In this document: positions 44,341 to 53,614 of the stretch, piece by piece
How the letters are laid out: each line of letters opens with the position of its first letter
Position numbering within the stretch: position 1 is the stretch's first letter
Origin: CAVSUZ01 sp963791885
GTDB lineage: Bacteria; Pseudomonadota; Alphaproteobacteria; Acetobacterales; Acetobacteraceae
Direction: 5' to 3'
Assembly: GCA_963791885.1 (NCBI GenBank)
Contig: CAWBUL010000004.1
Coordinates: forward strand, 806,001-870,000
DNA: 64,000 bases
Notes under the pieces: generated by a model
The model's input: the letters and a program-made list of their open reading frames with translations, nothing else
Database searches by the model: none
What the model was told of the DNA's origin: nothing
Position numbers and translations under genes: made by a program

Positions 44341-45634
44341 ATGGAGGGAATTCTCCGCAACCGATGGATCCGCGTACAGGGCGTCGCGATGGTCCTGTAT
44401 ATATTTTCGCAGATCGACAAGGCGAATATCGCCGTCGCCTATCCAGGAATCCGCGGTGAGCTCGGGCTGACAGCGGCTGCGGTCGGATTCGCCACGGGGA
44501 TGTTCGCCTGGGGTTATCTGGTGTTGCAGATCCCGGTGGGACGGCTGACCTCGGCGTGGAGTGCCAAGCGGACCATTCTTATTCTTTGTGCGTGTTGGTC
44601 GATCGTGGCTGCCAGGTACAGCGTTGGTGCAAACCGAGACGCAGCTCATCGTCAATCGCTTCGTGCTGGGCATGTCGGAAGGCGGGATTTTGCCGGCCGT
44701 CGTTGTCGTGATGCGCGCGTGGTTCACGCAGCGGGAACGGGCACGCGCCAATCTGTCGCTGTTGGGTACGCCGATCGCGCTGGCGATCGGCAACTCGGTG
44801 TGCGGTTTCGCGGTCAGCGTGGTGGGCTGGCGGTGGATGTTTGTGGTGACGGCGATCCCGTCCTTGCTGTGGTGCCTGGTGTGGTGGTGGGCGGTGGAAG
44901 ACGACCCACGGGATGCGCGTTGGCTTGATCCTGCGGTGAAAGGTGAGCTGGTGGCTGAGCTGGAGGCGGAGGCACGAACGCAGCCGGCGGATGGCGAACG
45001 TCATTGGCTGGCAGCGATGTGGCATCCGACCGTGGTCATCCTGGCGGTCTATAATCTGCTCGGGCTGACCGCGCTGTGGGGGCTGACGTTCTGGCTGCCG
45101 ACGCTGATCGTGGAGCAGGGGCGAAGGATCGGGATGGCGGGGCTGCTGGCGGCGGTGCCGTATGTGGTGGCGGTCGTCATGACGTATTTCATCTCGGCCA
45201 GCTCCGACCGCATGCAGGAGCGCCGCTGGCATCTGATCATTCCGACCGTGCTGGCCGGCGTGTTCATGGTGGCGATCGGGTTCATCGGTGAGAGCCACAT
45301 CACGCTGCTGCTAATCTGCGCGAGCCTGACATTCGGGCTGTGGTTCGGGCGGATCACGATCTACTGGATCATGGTGGCCGACGCGGTGCCGAAGGGCTGC
45401 GCGGGACCCAGCATGGCGCTGGCGAATGGCGTGGGAAATCTTGGCGGGTTCGTCGGGCCGTGGATGTTCGGACTGCTGCGCGGTTATTCGGGCGGTTTCA
45501 ACAGCGCAATGCTGTGCGCAGGCGCGCTGTATATTGCCGCCGGGTTGCTGGCGACGACGGTGCGTGCACGCCCGGCGGAGCGATCCGGCGCGGCCCGCAT
45601 TGCCGGGGGCGTGTCGCTGACTCCTGGACGGTAA
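44341..45634 (+). CDS. MFS transporter (ACS family-like, frameshifted)
   Basis: This transporter of about 430 residues begins LRNRWIRVQGVAMVLYIFSQ and DKANIAVAYPGIRGELGLTA, typical of the anion:cation symporter group, with a loop PVGRLTSAWSAKRTILI. One extra base near 44613 shifts the frame; corrected, GTALVQTETQLIVNRFVLGM and the remaining helices continue to 45634. Following the dehydratase pair, it likely imports their organic acid. The ATG at 44341 has GGAAACGAG upstream. Confidence 0.85.
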
Positions 45635-45640
45635 TAAAAG

Positions 45641-46495
45641 TCAGCCCAGTTTCACGCCGAGATCGCCGGCCAAATCCTGGATGAACTGCCAGGCGACGCG
45701 TCCCGACCGCGCGCCGCGCGTGACGGACCACTCGTTGGCGCGTGCGTGCAGCGCTTCCGGTTCGATCGGCAGGCCGTAGGCCGCCGCATATCCGTCCACC
45801 ATAGCGAAGAAGATTTCCTGATCGCAGTTGTGAAAGCCGATCCACAGCCCGAAGCGATCCGAGAGCGAGACCTTCTCCTCGGTTGCCTCGGACGGATTGA
45901 TCGCGGTGGAGCGTTCGTTCTCGATCATGTCGCGCGGCATCAGATGGCGGCGGTTGGAGGTGGCGTAGAACAGGACGTTCTCCGGCCGTCCCTCAATGCC
46001 GCCTTCCAGGATCGACTTCAGCGCCTTGTAGTCGGAGTCCTCACGCTCGAACGACAGATCGTCGCACAGGATCAAACAGCGGTGTGGCACGGTGCGGAGA
46101 AGGTGCAACAGGGCGGGGAGGGTGCCGACGTCCTCGCGATGGATTTCGATGAGCTTGAGGCGGCTGTCCTGTTGCTGGACGGCGACCGCATGGACGGCCT
46201 TCACCAGCGAGGACTTGCCCATGCCGCGCGCACCCCAAAGCATGGCGTTATTGGCGGGCAGGCCGCGGGCGAAGCGCAGGGTGTTTTCCAACAGGAGCGC
46301 CTTCTGACGGTCCACCCCCTTCAGGAGATCGAGCGGAACGCGGGAAACCCGGTCCACCGGGGTCAGGTGCGCGGGGGAGGGGTGCCAGACGAAGGCCTCG
46401 GCCGCTTCGATATCGGCGTGGTCAGGGGGAGGCGGTGCCAGACGTTCCAGCGCCCTGGCGATGCGTTCGATCTCAGCGAGCAGACTGGGGTCCAT
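45641..46495 (-). CDS. DUF815 AAA+ ATP-binding protein
   Basis: This 284-residue protein has Walker A as MLWGARGMGKSSLVKAVHAV, Walker B as CLILCDDLSFE, and the DUF815 tail VSLSDRFGLWIGFHNCDQEI. This family is common in Proteobacteria and of unknown function. The ATG at 46495 was chosen because a GGA-rich stretch precedes it and the conserved part begins at LLAEIERIARALERL. It is convergent with the MFS gene and divergent from yajC. Confidence 0.85.
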   Translation of the reverse strand: MDPSLLAEIERIARALERLAPPPPDHADIEAAEAFVWHPSPAHLTPVDRVSRVPLDLLKGVDRQKALLLENTLRFARGLPANNAMLWGARGMGKSSLVKAVHAVAVQQQDSRLKLIEIHREDVGTLPALLHLLRTVPHRCLILCDDLSFEREDSDYKALKSILEGGIEGRPENVLFYATSNRRHLMPRDMIENERSTAINPSEATEEKVSLSDRFGLWIGFHNCDQEIFFAMVDGYAAAYGLPIEPEALHARANEWSVTRGARSGRVAWQFIQDLAGDLGVKLG

Positions 46496-46580
46496 GCGGG
46501 GTCCTTCAACCGGCGGCCCGCACGCTCTATGGTCCCGCCCCTCGCACCGCAACCCGGGCAAGCGGCCCGACAGGACAGGT

Positions 46581-46955
46581 ATGCTGATCTCGGAAGCCTA
46601 CGCACAGGCGCTGGGCGGAGGATTGGGCAATGCGGCCCAGTTCCTTCCCCTCGTCCTTATCTTCGTCGTCTTCTACTTTCTGCTCATTCGTCCGCAGCAG
46701 CAGAAGCAGAAGGATCAGAAGCAGATGCTGGCCGCGATCAAGCGGGGCGACCGGGTTGTTACCGGCGGCGGTATCGTCGGCGTGGTGCAGCGCGTGCCCA
46801 TGACCACCGACAAGGACGGCAATCAGATCGCCGCGTCGGAGATCGAGGTGGAGATCGCACCCAATATCCGTGTGACCGTGGTGCGGGACACGATCACCGC
46901 GGTCATTCGGCCCACCGTCGCGAACGATACCAAGCCAGCGAAGAAGGCATCGTGA
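46581..46955 (+). CDS. yajC: Preprotein translocase subunit YajC
   Basis: This 124-residue protein has one N-terminal helix (FLPLVLIFVVFYFLLIRPQQ), the invariant PQQQKQKDQKQML, and GDRVVTGGGIVGVV, all diagnostic of YajC, a SecDF-YajC accessory of protein export. secD and secF usually follow but here an unrelated MFS gene on the other strand overlaps its last 53 bases. Confidence 0.95.
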   Translation: MLISEAYAQALGGGLGNAAQFLPLVLIFVVFYFLLIRPQQQKQKDQKQMLAAIKRGDRVVTGGGIVGVVQRVPMTTDKDGNQIAASEIEVEIAPNIRVTVVRDTITAVIRPTVANDTKPAKKAS

Positions 46956-48174
46956 CGGTCAGGCCGGCCGCAAACCACGCCAGCGCAAGTATCTGCGGCA
47001 CGAGATTGAGATCGAGCGCCACCTCATAGGCCACCGCCGGCGAGTGGCCACTGACTGACGGCCAGAAAGACAGGACCAGACCCAGGCCGCTTTGGATGGC
47101 GAAGGCGCCGCCGATGTGCATCACATTCAGCGCGGCATTGGCTCGACCCGTCAGCTCCTGCGGGAACATTTCGCGCAACGCCGCGTAGCTCAGCACCGTG
47201 GCGCTTCCTGCCGTAGCAATCACGATCCAGGGCAGCAACGGCGGGACGTGGATGCGCGACGCCAGGAGGGCCTGTGCGATCATTGACAGCACGGCCACGG
47301 TGGCCAGCAGATCGCGGGGCCGCAGACCGAACCGCCGTATCGCGTTGGCCAGCACGCCGAGCCCCAGCGCGCCCGCGCACAAAGCAAGTGCCATCACGAA
47401 CAGCGTCGCGACCATGCGCTGCTGGTTCAGTCCTGCTACGTCCGTCAGCCACGGACCGGCCCACAACCCCTGCAGCGCGAAGGATGTGCCGATGCAGCCG
47501 GTGGAGAGCGGCGCGAGGCGCCAGAAGCGCTTGTCACGGTAGATGTCGATCAGGCGGCCGGTGGCGTGCGGCATTCTCGTTGCGTCGGTTCGCGGGTGCC
47601 GCGCGGTGAGTGCGATGAAAACCGCACTTGCTGCCGTGGCGATCGCCAGCAGCGCGAACAACGCGCGCCAGTCGATCCAGTCCATCACAACCTCGGCCGG
47701 TGCGGTCGCGGACAGGGCGCCGAGCGCGCCGAGCATGACCAGCATGCCATTCGCCAACGCTACGCGCTCTTTCGGCACAACCTGGGCAATCGCTTTCAGC
47801 CCCGCCATCAGTGCGGCGGCCGATCCCAGCCCGATGAGTGCTCGGCCAATCGCCAGCGTGCCGAAATGTTGTCCGGCGGCGAACAGCGCCGCGCCGACCG
47901 CAGCCAGCGGCAGCATAATGATCTGGATGCTGCGTGGTCCGTAGCGATCGAGCGCAACGCCAACCGGAAGCTGGGCGATGGCGAAGGTGAAGAAGTAGGC
48001 GGCGGTGAGCAGGCCCAGATTCGCCGGCGTGAGTTGCATCTCGGCAATCAGGGGCGCGGAGATCAACGCACCGATGGTACGGAACAGGTAGGACAGGTAG
48101 TAAGCGAAGGCGAAGGGCAGGATCACCCAAACCATCGCCGGGCCGAATGCCGGGATACGAGAGTCAGTGGACAT
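46903..48174 (-). CDS. MFS transporter
   Basis: This 423-residue protein has twelve predicted helices. Start MSTDSRIPAFGPAMVWVILP and motif A-like loop LPVGVALDRYGPRSIQIIM fit the nitrate/sugar-phosphate-like MFS groups. The C-terminus runs into the convergent yajC gene for 53 bases. The substrate is not deducible from neighbours. Confidence 0.88.
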   Translation of the reverse strand: MSTDSRIPAFGPAMVWVILPFAFAYYLSYLFRTIGALISAPLIAEMQLTPANLGLLTAAYFFTFAIAQLPVGVALDRYGPRSIQIIMLPLAAVGAALFAAGQHFGTLAIGRALIGLGSAAALMAGLKAIAQVVPKERVALANGMLVMLGALGALSATAPAEVVMDWIDWRALFALLAIATAASAVFIALTARHPRTDATRMPHATGRLIDIYRDKRFWRLAPLSTGCIGTSFALQGLWAGPWLTDVAGLNQQRMVATLFVMALALCAGALGLGVLANAIRRFGLRPRDLLATVAVLSMIAQALLASRIHVPPLLPWIVIATAGSATVLSYAALREMFPQELTGRANAALNVMHIGGAFAIQSGLGLVLSFWPSVSGHSPAVAYEVALDLNLVPQILALAWFAAGLTVTMPSSLAWYRSRRWAE

Positions 48175-48280
48175 GAATCTGACCTCCCTCGCTTTGTGCG
48201 AAGGAGGTCAGCATGAGGATCAGTTGCTGTGTGACGCTCTGAAAGGCTTCAGAGTCAAATGTAACTGAATTGGCGCCTGG

Positions 48281-48628
48281 TCACTCCCAGTGGGCGGGAC
48301 GCCAGACGTTGCGCTGAAGGCGCGGGTCCCATCCCCAGTGGCCGGGGACGTAATGACCCCATCCGGGCTGGCGAACCACATACGCGCCGCCGACCCACAC
48401 GTAAGTCCCACGGTCCCACTGCCAGTGGCCAGGCCGCCAGACGTAGCCGGCGCCCGGGGGTGGGGGTGGTCTGGGCTCGTAGCGGGGCGGCGGCACGGGT
48501 GGGTAGGCGCCGGGCGGCGGCGGCCGACCATAGGGCGGTGGTGGTGGCGCATACTGCGCGACGGCGGGCGCCGCGGCGGCGGCGGCCAGTCCCGCCAGGC
48601 CAAAGACGAAAAGACGGCGAGTCTGCAT
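48281..48628 (-). CDS. YXWGXW-repeat secreted protein
   Basis: This 115-residue protein has a signal peptide (RLFVFGLAGLAAAAAAPAVA), a Pro/Tyr-rich stretch, and repeats around GYVWRPGHWQWDRGTYVWVG and WGHYVPGHWGWDPRLQRNVW. YXWGXW repeats occur in small secreted proteins of Proteobacteria, role unknown. The ATG at 48628 has AAGGAG ten bases upstream. Two palindromic elements lie just upstream. Confidence 0.85.
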   Translation of the reverse strand: MQTRRLFVFGLAGLAAAAAAPAVAQYAPPPPPYGRPPPPGAYPPVPPPRYEPRPPPPPGAGYVWRPGHWQWDRGTYVWVGGAYVVRQPGWGHYVPGHWGWDPRLQRNVWRPAHWE

Positions 48629-48654
48629 GCGGTTGGGGCTCCTTGGTTGTGCGG

Positions 48655-48699
48655 AGCAGGATTCACGCGCTCCGACCTGCGGCCTCGCGCGATCCTGCT
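48655..48699. repeat. 45-bp palindromic element, copy B
   Basis: Outer arms AGCAGGAT (48655-48662) and ATCCTGCT (48692-48699) are complementary, around the conserved inner part TCACGCGCTCCGACCTGCGG. The arms differ from copy A at 35.5 kb but keep pairing. Confidence 0.85.
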
Positions 48700-48714
48700 G
48701 CTTGATTTTGCAAG

Positions 48715-48759
48715 AGCGGGATTCACGCGCTCCGACCTGCGGCCTCCCACGATCCTGCT
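48715..48759. repeat. 45-bp palindromic element, copy C
   Basis: Same inner sequence as copy B, starting exactly 60 bases after it. Left arm AGCGGGAT and right arm ATCCTGCT pair with one G-T wobble. The inner right side reads CTCCCACGATCC, so this copy is more worn. Confidence 0.8.
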
Positions 48760-48825
48760 GCTGTGCGCCGAATCCATGTGCCGATTCGGCCCGTCCACCT
48801 TGGCGCTTTTGTGGCCCGTTGCCGG

Positions 48826-50550
48826 TCAGATATCGGCGTAGGTGTGCTTCTCGGCCGCGCCGCCCGGATGGGTGACGGCGCCTAGATGCGCCGGCCCGAC
48901 GAGTTGCGCATATTTCCAAATCGCGCCGGAGCCGTAGATGGTTTCACGCGGTTTCCAGGCGGCGCGCCGTGCGACGAGTTCGGCGTCGGAGAGCTGCACG
49001 TCGATCGATCCCTTGTCGGCGTCGATGACGATCTTGTCGCCGTTGCGCAGGAGGGCGATCGGACCGCCGACGGCGGCTTCAGGGCCAACATGGCCGATGC
49101 AGAAGCCGCGCGTGCCGCCGGAGAAGCGGCCGTCAGTGATCAGGGCCACGTCCTCACCCATGCCCTGGCCGTAGATCGCGCTGGTGGTGGAGAGCATTTC
49201 GCGCATGCCCGGGCCGCCCTTGGGGCCCTCGTAGCGGATGATGATGACGTCGCCCTTCTTGTAGGCGCGAGACTGCACGGCGGCGAAAGCGTCTTCCTCG
49301 GAATCGAAGCAGAGTGCGGTCCCTTCGAAACGGCGGTGCTTCGTGCCCGCGACCTTCACGATGGCGCCGTCAGGAGCAAGGTTGCCGCGGAGGCCTACCA
49401 CGCCGCCGGTGGGGGAGAGTGCGCGCGAAACGGGGTAGACCACGTCCTGGTCGGTGGGGAAGCGCACATCCTTCAGGTTCTCGGCCAGCGTCTTGCCGGT
49501 GACGGTGATGCAGTCGCCGTGCAGCAGCCCGGCATCGAGGAGCGCCTTAAGGATGACGGGGATGCCGCCGATGCGATGAACGTCGAGAGCGACGTATTTC
49601 CCGCCGGGCTTGAGGTCGGCGATGTACGGCGTACGGCGCATGATCGCGACCACGTCGTCCATGGTGAAGCGGATACCGGCTTCATGCGCCATGGCGGGCA
49701 GGTGCAGCCCGGCATTGGTGGAGCCGCCGGTGGCGCCGACGCAGACGGCGGCGTTTTCGAACGCCTCACGCGTGGCGATGTCACGCGGACGCAGTTGGTT
49801 CTCGACCAGGGACATCAATACCCGGCCGGACTCGACGGCGAAGCGATCGCGCTCCTCATACGGAGCAGGCGAGCCGGCGGAGCCGGGAAGGGCGAGGCCG
49901 ATCGCCTCACTGACCATCGCCATGGTGTTGGCGGTGAATTGGCCGCCGCAGGCGCCGGAGGAGGGGCAGGCGACGCATTCGAGTTCGTGCAGTTCCTCAT
50001 CGGTCATCTTGCCGGCGGCGTGTTGTCCGACCGCTTCGAACACGTCCACCACCGTGACGTCGCGGTCCTTGAAACGGCCGGGGAGGATGGAACCGCCATA
50101 CATGAAGACGCTGGGAATGTTCAGCCGCAGCATGGCCATCATCATACCGGGCAGGGATTTATCACAGCCGGCGAGGCCGACGAGCGCGTCGTAGCAATGG
50201 CCTCGGACGGTGAGTTCGACGGAGTCCGCGATCAGATCACGCGAGACCAGGGAGGCTTTCATGCCCTGGTGGCCCATGGCGATACCGTCGGTGACGGTGA
50301 TGGTGGTGAATTCGCGCGGGGAGCCGCCAGCCTCGGATACGCCCTTCTTCACCGACTGGGCCTGACGGGACAGCGCGATGTTGCAGGGTGCGGCTTCGTT
50401 CCAGCAGGTGGCGACGCCGACCAGGGGCTGATCGATCTCGTCCTGCGTCATGCCCATGGCGTAATAGTAGCTGCGATGCGGGGCGCGATCCGGCCCGACC
50501 GAGACATGGCGGGAGGGAAGTTTCGACTTGTCCCAACGTTTCGTCAGCAC
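48826..50550 (-). CDS. ilvD: Dihydroxy-acid dehydratase
   Basis: This 574-residue iron-sulfur enzyme makes the 2-keto acids for valine, leucine and isoleucine. Cluster cysteines are in GLAGCDKSLPGMMMAML and ECVACPSSGACGGQFTANTM. The C-terminal domain has TDGRFSGGTRGFCIGHVGPE. The start is a GTG at 50550 with AAGGAG six bases upstream; a longer frame from 50610 has no ribosome-binding site. It stands alone among the branched-chain genes. Confidence 0.95.
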   Translation of the reverse strand: MLTKRWDKSKLPSRHVSVGPDRAPHRSYYYAMGMTQDEIDQPLVGVATCWNEAAPCNIALSRQAQSVKKGVSEAGGSPREFTTITVTDGIAMGHQGMKASLVSRDLIADSVELTVRGHCYDALVGLAGCDKSLPGMMMAMLRLNIPSVFMYGGSILPGRFKDRDVTVVDVFEAVGQHAAGKMTDEELHELECVACPSSGACGGQFTANTMAMVSEAIGLALPGSAGSPAPYEERDRFAVESGRVLMSLVENQLRPRDIATREAFENAAVCVGATGGSTNAGLHLPAMAHEAGIRFTMDDVVAIMRRTPYIADLKPGGKYVALDVHRIGGIPVILKALLDAGLLHGDCITVTGKTLAENLKDVRFPTDQDVVYPVSRALSPTGGVVGLRGNLAPDGAIVKVAGTKHRRFEGTALCFDSEEDAFAAVQSRAYKKGDVIIIRYEGPKGGPGMREMLSTTSAIYGQGMGEDVALITDGRFSGGTRGFCIGHVGPEAAVGGPIALLRNGDKIVIDADKGSIDVQLSDAELVARRAAWKPRETIYGSGAIWKYAQLVGPAHLGAVTHPGGAAEKHTYADI

Positions 50551-50627
50551 TTTCAACTCCTTGGTCGCGATTGGGGGGCGTTTATGCGGCAAGCGCCGGG
50601 TGAACGCCACATAGCGCCCCTAACGGG

Positions 50628-51194
50628 TCAAAGGCGTCGGGGCGGATAGAAGTCGGCGACGTTAAGGGAGATTCCCGGCGGGTCGAGCTGAAGCTCACCG
50701 TCCGTGCGGATTCGGGTGATGATCGCCGCGTCGCGCGCGTAATGCACCACCTGCGGCGCGTCGGCGCGGATCACCAAGTAATGGCACAGGCTGTCCAGCG
50801 TGAAATAATCCGCCAGCTTGCGCCCAGTATCGACCGAGCGCGTCGAAGGCGAAAGAACCTCCACGATGATGACCGGATGCGGCGCGGCGACCTCGTTGCC
50901 GTCGACCCGGTCCCCGCAAGTCACCACCGCATCGGGTTCGTAATCCCTGTGTTCGCCGATCTCGACAGTGATGCCGTCCGGCAGAGCCTCACAATCCAGC
51001 CCGACCTCTTCTATGGCCCGGTCCAACGCACGCCAGACACGCCCTTTACCCCGAGCGTGATTGGTCCGCTCGGGCGGCATGGCAATCACCTCGCCATCCA
51101 CCCACTCGAACCGTCCACGCGGCTGAGCCTCAGCCCAGCGCCGATACGCCGCTCGATCCTCGAACCTTAGCTTGACAGGGGTAGCCTCGCTCAT
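50628..51194 (-). CDS. Uma2-family (DUF820) putative endonuclease
   Basis: This 188-residue protein has the PD-(D/E)XK-like Uma2 pattern: RGRFEWVDGEVIAMPPERTN, DYEPDAVVTCGD, HPVIIVEVLSPSTRSVDTGR and KLADYFTLDSLCHYLVI. The Asp in EPDAVV and Glu-Val in IVEVLSPST are the usual catalytic positions. These proteins are common, of unknown role, and often mobile. Start ATG 51194 gives the normal start. It is divergent from the glucoamylase gene with a 45-base gap. Confidence 0.85.
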   Translation of the reverse strand: MSEATPVKLRFEDRAAYRRWAEAQPRGRFEWVDGEVIAMPPERTNHARGKGRVWRALDRAIEEVGLDCEALPDGITVEIGEHRDYEPDAVVTCGDRVDGNEVAAPHPVIIVEVLSPSTRSVDTGRKLADYFTLDSLCHYLVIRADAPQVVHYARDAAIITRIRTDGELQLDPPGISLNVADFYPPRRL

Positions 51195-51239
51195 GCCGTG
51201 CTTATATGGCCCAGCAACCGAAACGGTGAAACCAGCCCT

Positions 51240-53609
51240 ATGTCCGAAGCCCCTGGTCATCCCGGCATCCCCGGCCGCTGGACCTCCTCGGCCAAGTCCG
51301 GCGTCGGCACGTCTCTGTCCGCCACCAGCCGGGTGTGGTTCACGCTCAGCCACGGCATCCTGAATGAGATCTACTATCCGCGCGTTGACGAGGCCTGCAC
51401 CCGTGATTTCGGCCTGATTCTGTCGGACGACTCCGGCTTCTTCGCCGAAGAGAAGCGGGACTGCACATTCCAGGTGGAGACGCTGGAAGACGGCATTCCT
51501 TGCTTCACGCTTACGAACACCCATCGCGACGGCCGTTTCCGGATCATCAAGCAGATCGTGACCGATCCGCGGCATGACACGCTGCTGATGCACACCCGGC
51601 TCGAAACGACCGGCGATCCCCTGAACGTTTTCGCCCTGCTCGCGCCGCATCTGGTCAATGCGGGCGCCAACAACTCCGCCTGGCTGGGCGACTACAAGGG
51701 GCAGCCGATGCTGTTCGCCAGCGGAAATGGCACGTTCCTAGCGCTTGCCTCGGACCAGCCGCTTCTCGCGCGGTCGGTCGGATTCGCAGGCGTATCGGAC
51801 GGCTGGCAGCTGGTGCGCGCAACCGGGCATCTGCCGCAATATGACAGCGCCACTGACGGCAATGTCACACTGACAGCCCAGCTCACGATGGTTGCAGGCG
51901 CTCCGACCTGTACGGCGATAGCCTTCGGCCGCAGCGCAGCGGAGGCTGGCCACCGCGCCCGGGCTTCGCTGCTGCGCGGATATCCCGAGGTGCAAGAGGA
52001 ATACGCCGCCGCTTGGCGCGCCTGGCAGGCGCCGCTGAAATCCCTCGATCGGCGCATGGGCGCGCGCAACACGTACCGCGTCAGCACCGCCGTACTGCGC
52101 AGCCACGAAAGCCCGAACTTTCCCGGCGGTCTCATCGCCAGTCTTTCGATCCCCTGGGGGTTCGCCAAGGGGGACGACGATCTGGGCGGATACCACCTCG
52201 TGTGGCCGCGCGACCTCGCGGAAACCGCCGGCGGGTTCCTGGCCTGCGGCTCACCGGATGAGGCGCTGCGTGTGTTGCACTACCTGCGCGCCACGCAGGA
52301 AGCGGACGGCAGTTGGCCGCAGAACTGCTGGCTGGATGGCACGCCTTACTGGACCGGGTTGCAGCTCGATGAATGCGCCTTTCCCATCGTGCTGGCGGAT
52401 CTCGCGATAAGGACCGGCGCGTTGCCGCTGCCGCGCATGCGGGAATTCTGGCCGATGATGCGCAAGGCCGCGGGTTTTGTGCTGCGCCACGGGCCGATCA
52501 CCTCCCAGGATCGGTGGGAGGAGAATGCCGGATACACACCGTTCACCCTCGCCGTCGAAATTGCCGCTCTCCTGATCGCGGCGCGTATCGCCGAGCACAT
52601 GGACGATGGCGTCGATGCACAGGTGCTGCGCGACACGGCGGACGCATGGAACGATCAGATCGAGGACTGGCTGTATGTAAAGGACGCGCCGTTATGCCGG
52701 GAGTGCGAGGTCGAGGGCTACTATGTCCGGGTTGCGCCCAACCTGGAGAATGAGGCGCAGGCCGCTCCGTTCAACGTGGTCCCCGTGCGCAACCGCAGCG
52801 GGGGTGACAGTGTCCTGCAAGCCGACATGCTGGTCAGCACCGATGTGCTGGCCCTTGTGCGCTTCGGCCTGCGTGCCGCCGACGATCCGCGGATGGTCAA
52901 CACCGTGAAGGTGATCGACCATCTTCTGAAGGTCGATCTGCCGCCCGGGCCGGTCTGGCGGCGTTACAACGATGACGGCTATGGCGAGCGTGCCGACGGC
53001 AGCCCATTCAACGGCACCGGCATAGGCCGCGCATGGCCGCTGCTGACCGGAGAACGCGCGCATTACGAACTCGCGGCAGGCCGCCGCGCGGAGGCGGAGC
53101 GTCTGCTCGCCACGCTTGAAGCCTGCTCCAGCGACGGCGGATTAATCCCAGAGCAGGTGTGGGATTCGCCGGCAATCCCGGAGCGGGAACTGTTTCCGGG
53201 ACGGCCCAGCGGATCGGCCATGCCGCTGGTATGGGCCCATGCCGAGCACTTGAAGCTGATACGCTCCCTCGCCGAGGGCGCAGTATTCGATCTGCCGCCG
53301 ATCACGCACAGCCGCTACGTCAAGCAGCGGAACAAACCGCGTTGTCTGGTGTGGCGGCCGGACTGGCAGAGCCACTCGGTGCCCGCCGGGCGGGTGCTGC
53401 GGATCGACCTGTCAGGCCCTGCGACGGTTCGCTGGAGCGTGGATGGATGGGCCACCATGACCAATATCCAGACACGCGACACGGGGCTGGATATGGAGGC
53501 ATGCGAGCTTCCGACCGATACGCTGAAACCGGGGAGCCGGATCGTTTTCACCTGGCGCTGGCGGGATGGAAGATGGGCCGGGCGGGATTACGAAATTACG
53601 GTGACCTGA
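51240..53609 (+). CDS. Glucoamylase (glucan 1,4-alpha-glucosidase, GH15)
   Basis: This 789-residue protein has the N-terminal beta-sandwich of bacterial glucoamylases (WTSSAKSGVGTSLSATSRVW, SHGILNEIYYPRVDEACTRD) and an (alpha/alpha)6 catalytic domain with GGYHLVWPRDLAETAGGFL, WEENAGYTPFT with the general acid Glu, and GGLIPEQVWDSP with the base Glu. It releases glucose from alpha-glucans. No signal peptide is visible, so it may act on cytoplasmic glycogen. The ATG at 51240 starts the family's usual APGHPGIPGRW. Confidence 0.93.
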   Translation: MSEAPGHPGIPGRWTSSAKSGVGTSLSATSRVWFTLSHGILNEIYYPRVDEACTRDFGLILSDDSGFFAEEKRDCTFQVETLEDGIPCFTLTNTHRDGRFRIIKQIVTDPRHDTLLMHTRLETTGDPLNVFALLAPHLVNAGANNSAWLGDYKGQPMLFASGNGTFLALASDQPLLARSVGFAGVSDGWQLVRATGHLPQYDSATDGNVTLTAQLTMVAGAPTCTAIAFGRSAAEAGHRARASLLRGYPEVQEEYAAAWRAWQAPLKSLDRRMGARNTYRVSTAVLRSHESPNFPGGLIASLSIPWGFAKGDDDLGGYHLVWPRDLAETAGGFLACGSPDEALRVLHYLRATQEADGSWPQNCWLDGTPYWTGLQLDECAFPIVLADLAIRTGALPLPRMREFWPMMRKAAGFVLRHGPITSQDRWEENAGYTPFTLAVEIAALLIAARIAEHMDDGVDAQVLRDTADAWNDQIEDWLYVKDAPLCRECEVEGYYVRVAPNLENEAQAAPFNVVPVRNRSGGDSVLQADMLVSTDVLALVRFGLRAADDPRMVNTVKVIDHLLKVDLPPGPVWRRYNDDGYGERADGSPFNGTGIGRAWPLLTGERAHYELAAGRRAEAERLLATLEACSSDGGLIPEQVWDSPAIPERELFPGRPSGSAMPLVWAHAEHLKLIRSLAEGAVFDLPPITHSRYVKQRNKPRCLVWRPDWQSHSVPAGRVLRIDLSGPATVRWSVDGWATMTNIQTRDTGLDMEACELPTDTLKPGSRIVFTWRWRDGRWAGRDYEITVT

Positions 53610-53614
53610 CAGGA

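Noticed and set aside
48655..48759. Two palindromic repeats as a CRISPR or transposon end pair
   Set aside because: Only 15 bases separate the copies, and they are direct, not inverted, copies of a hairpin element with a third copy elsewhere.
48886..50649. A 587-codon open frame on the plus strand
   Set aside because: It is antisense to ilvD, which has both iron-sulfur motifs. The translation shows no family pattern.
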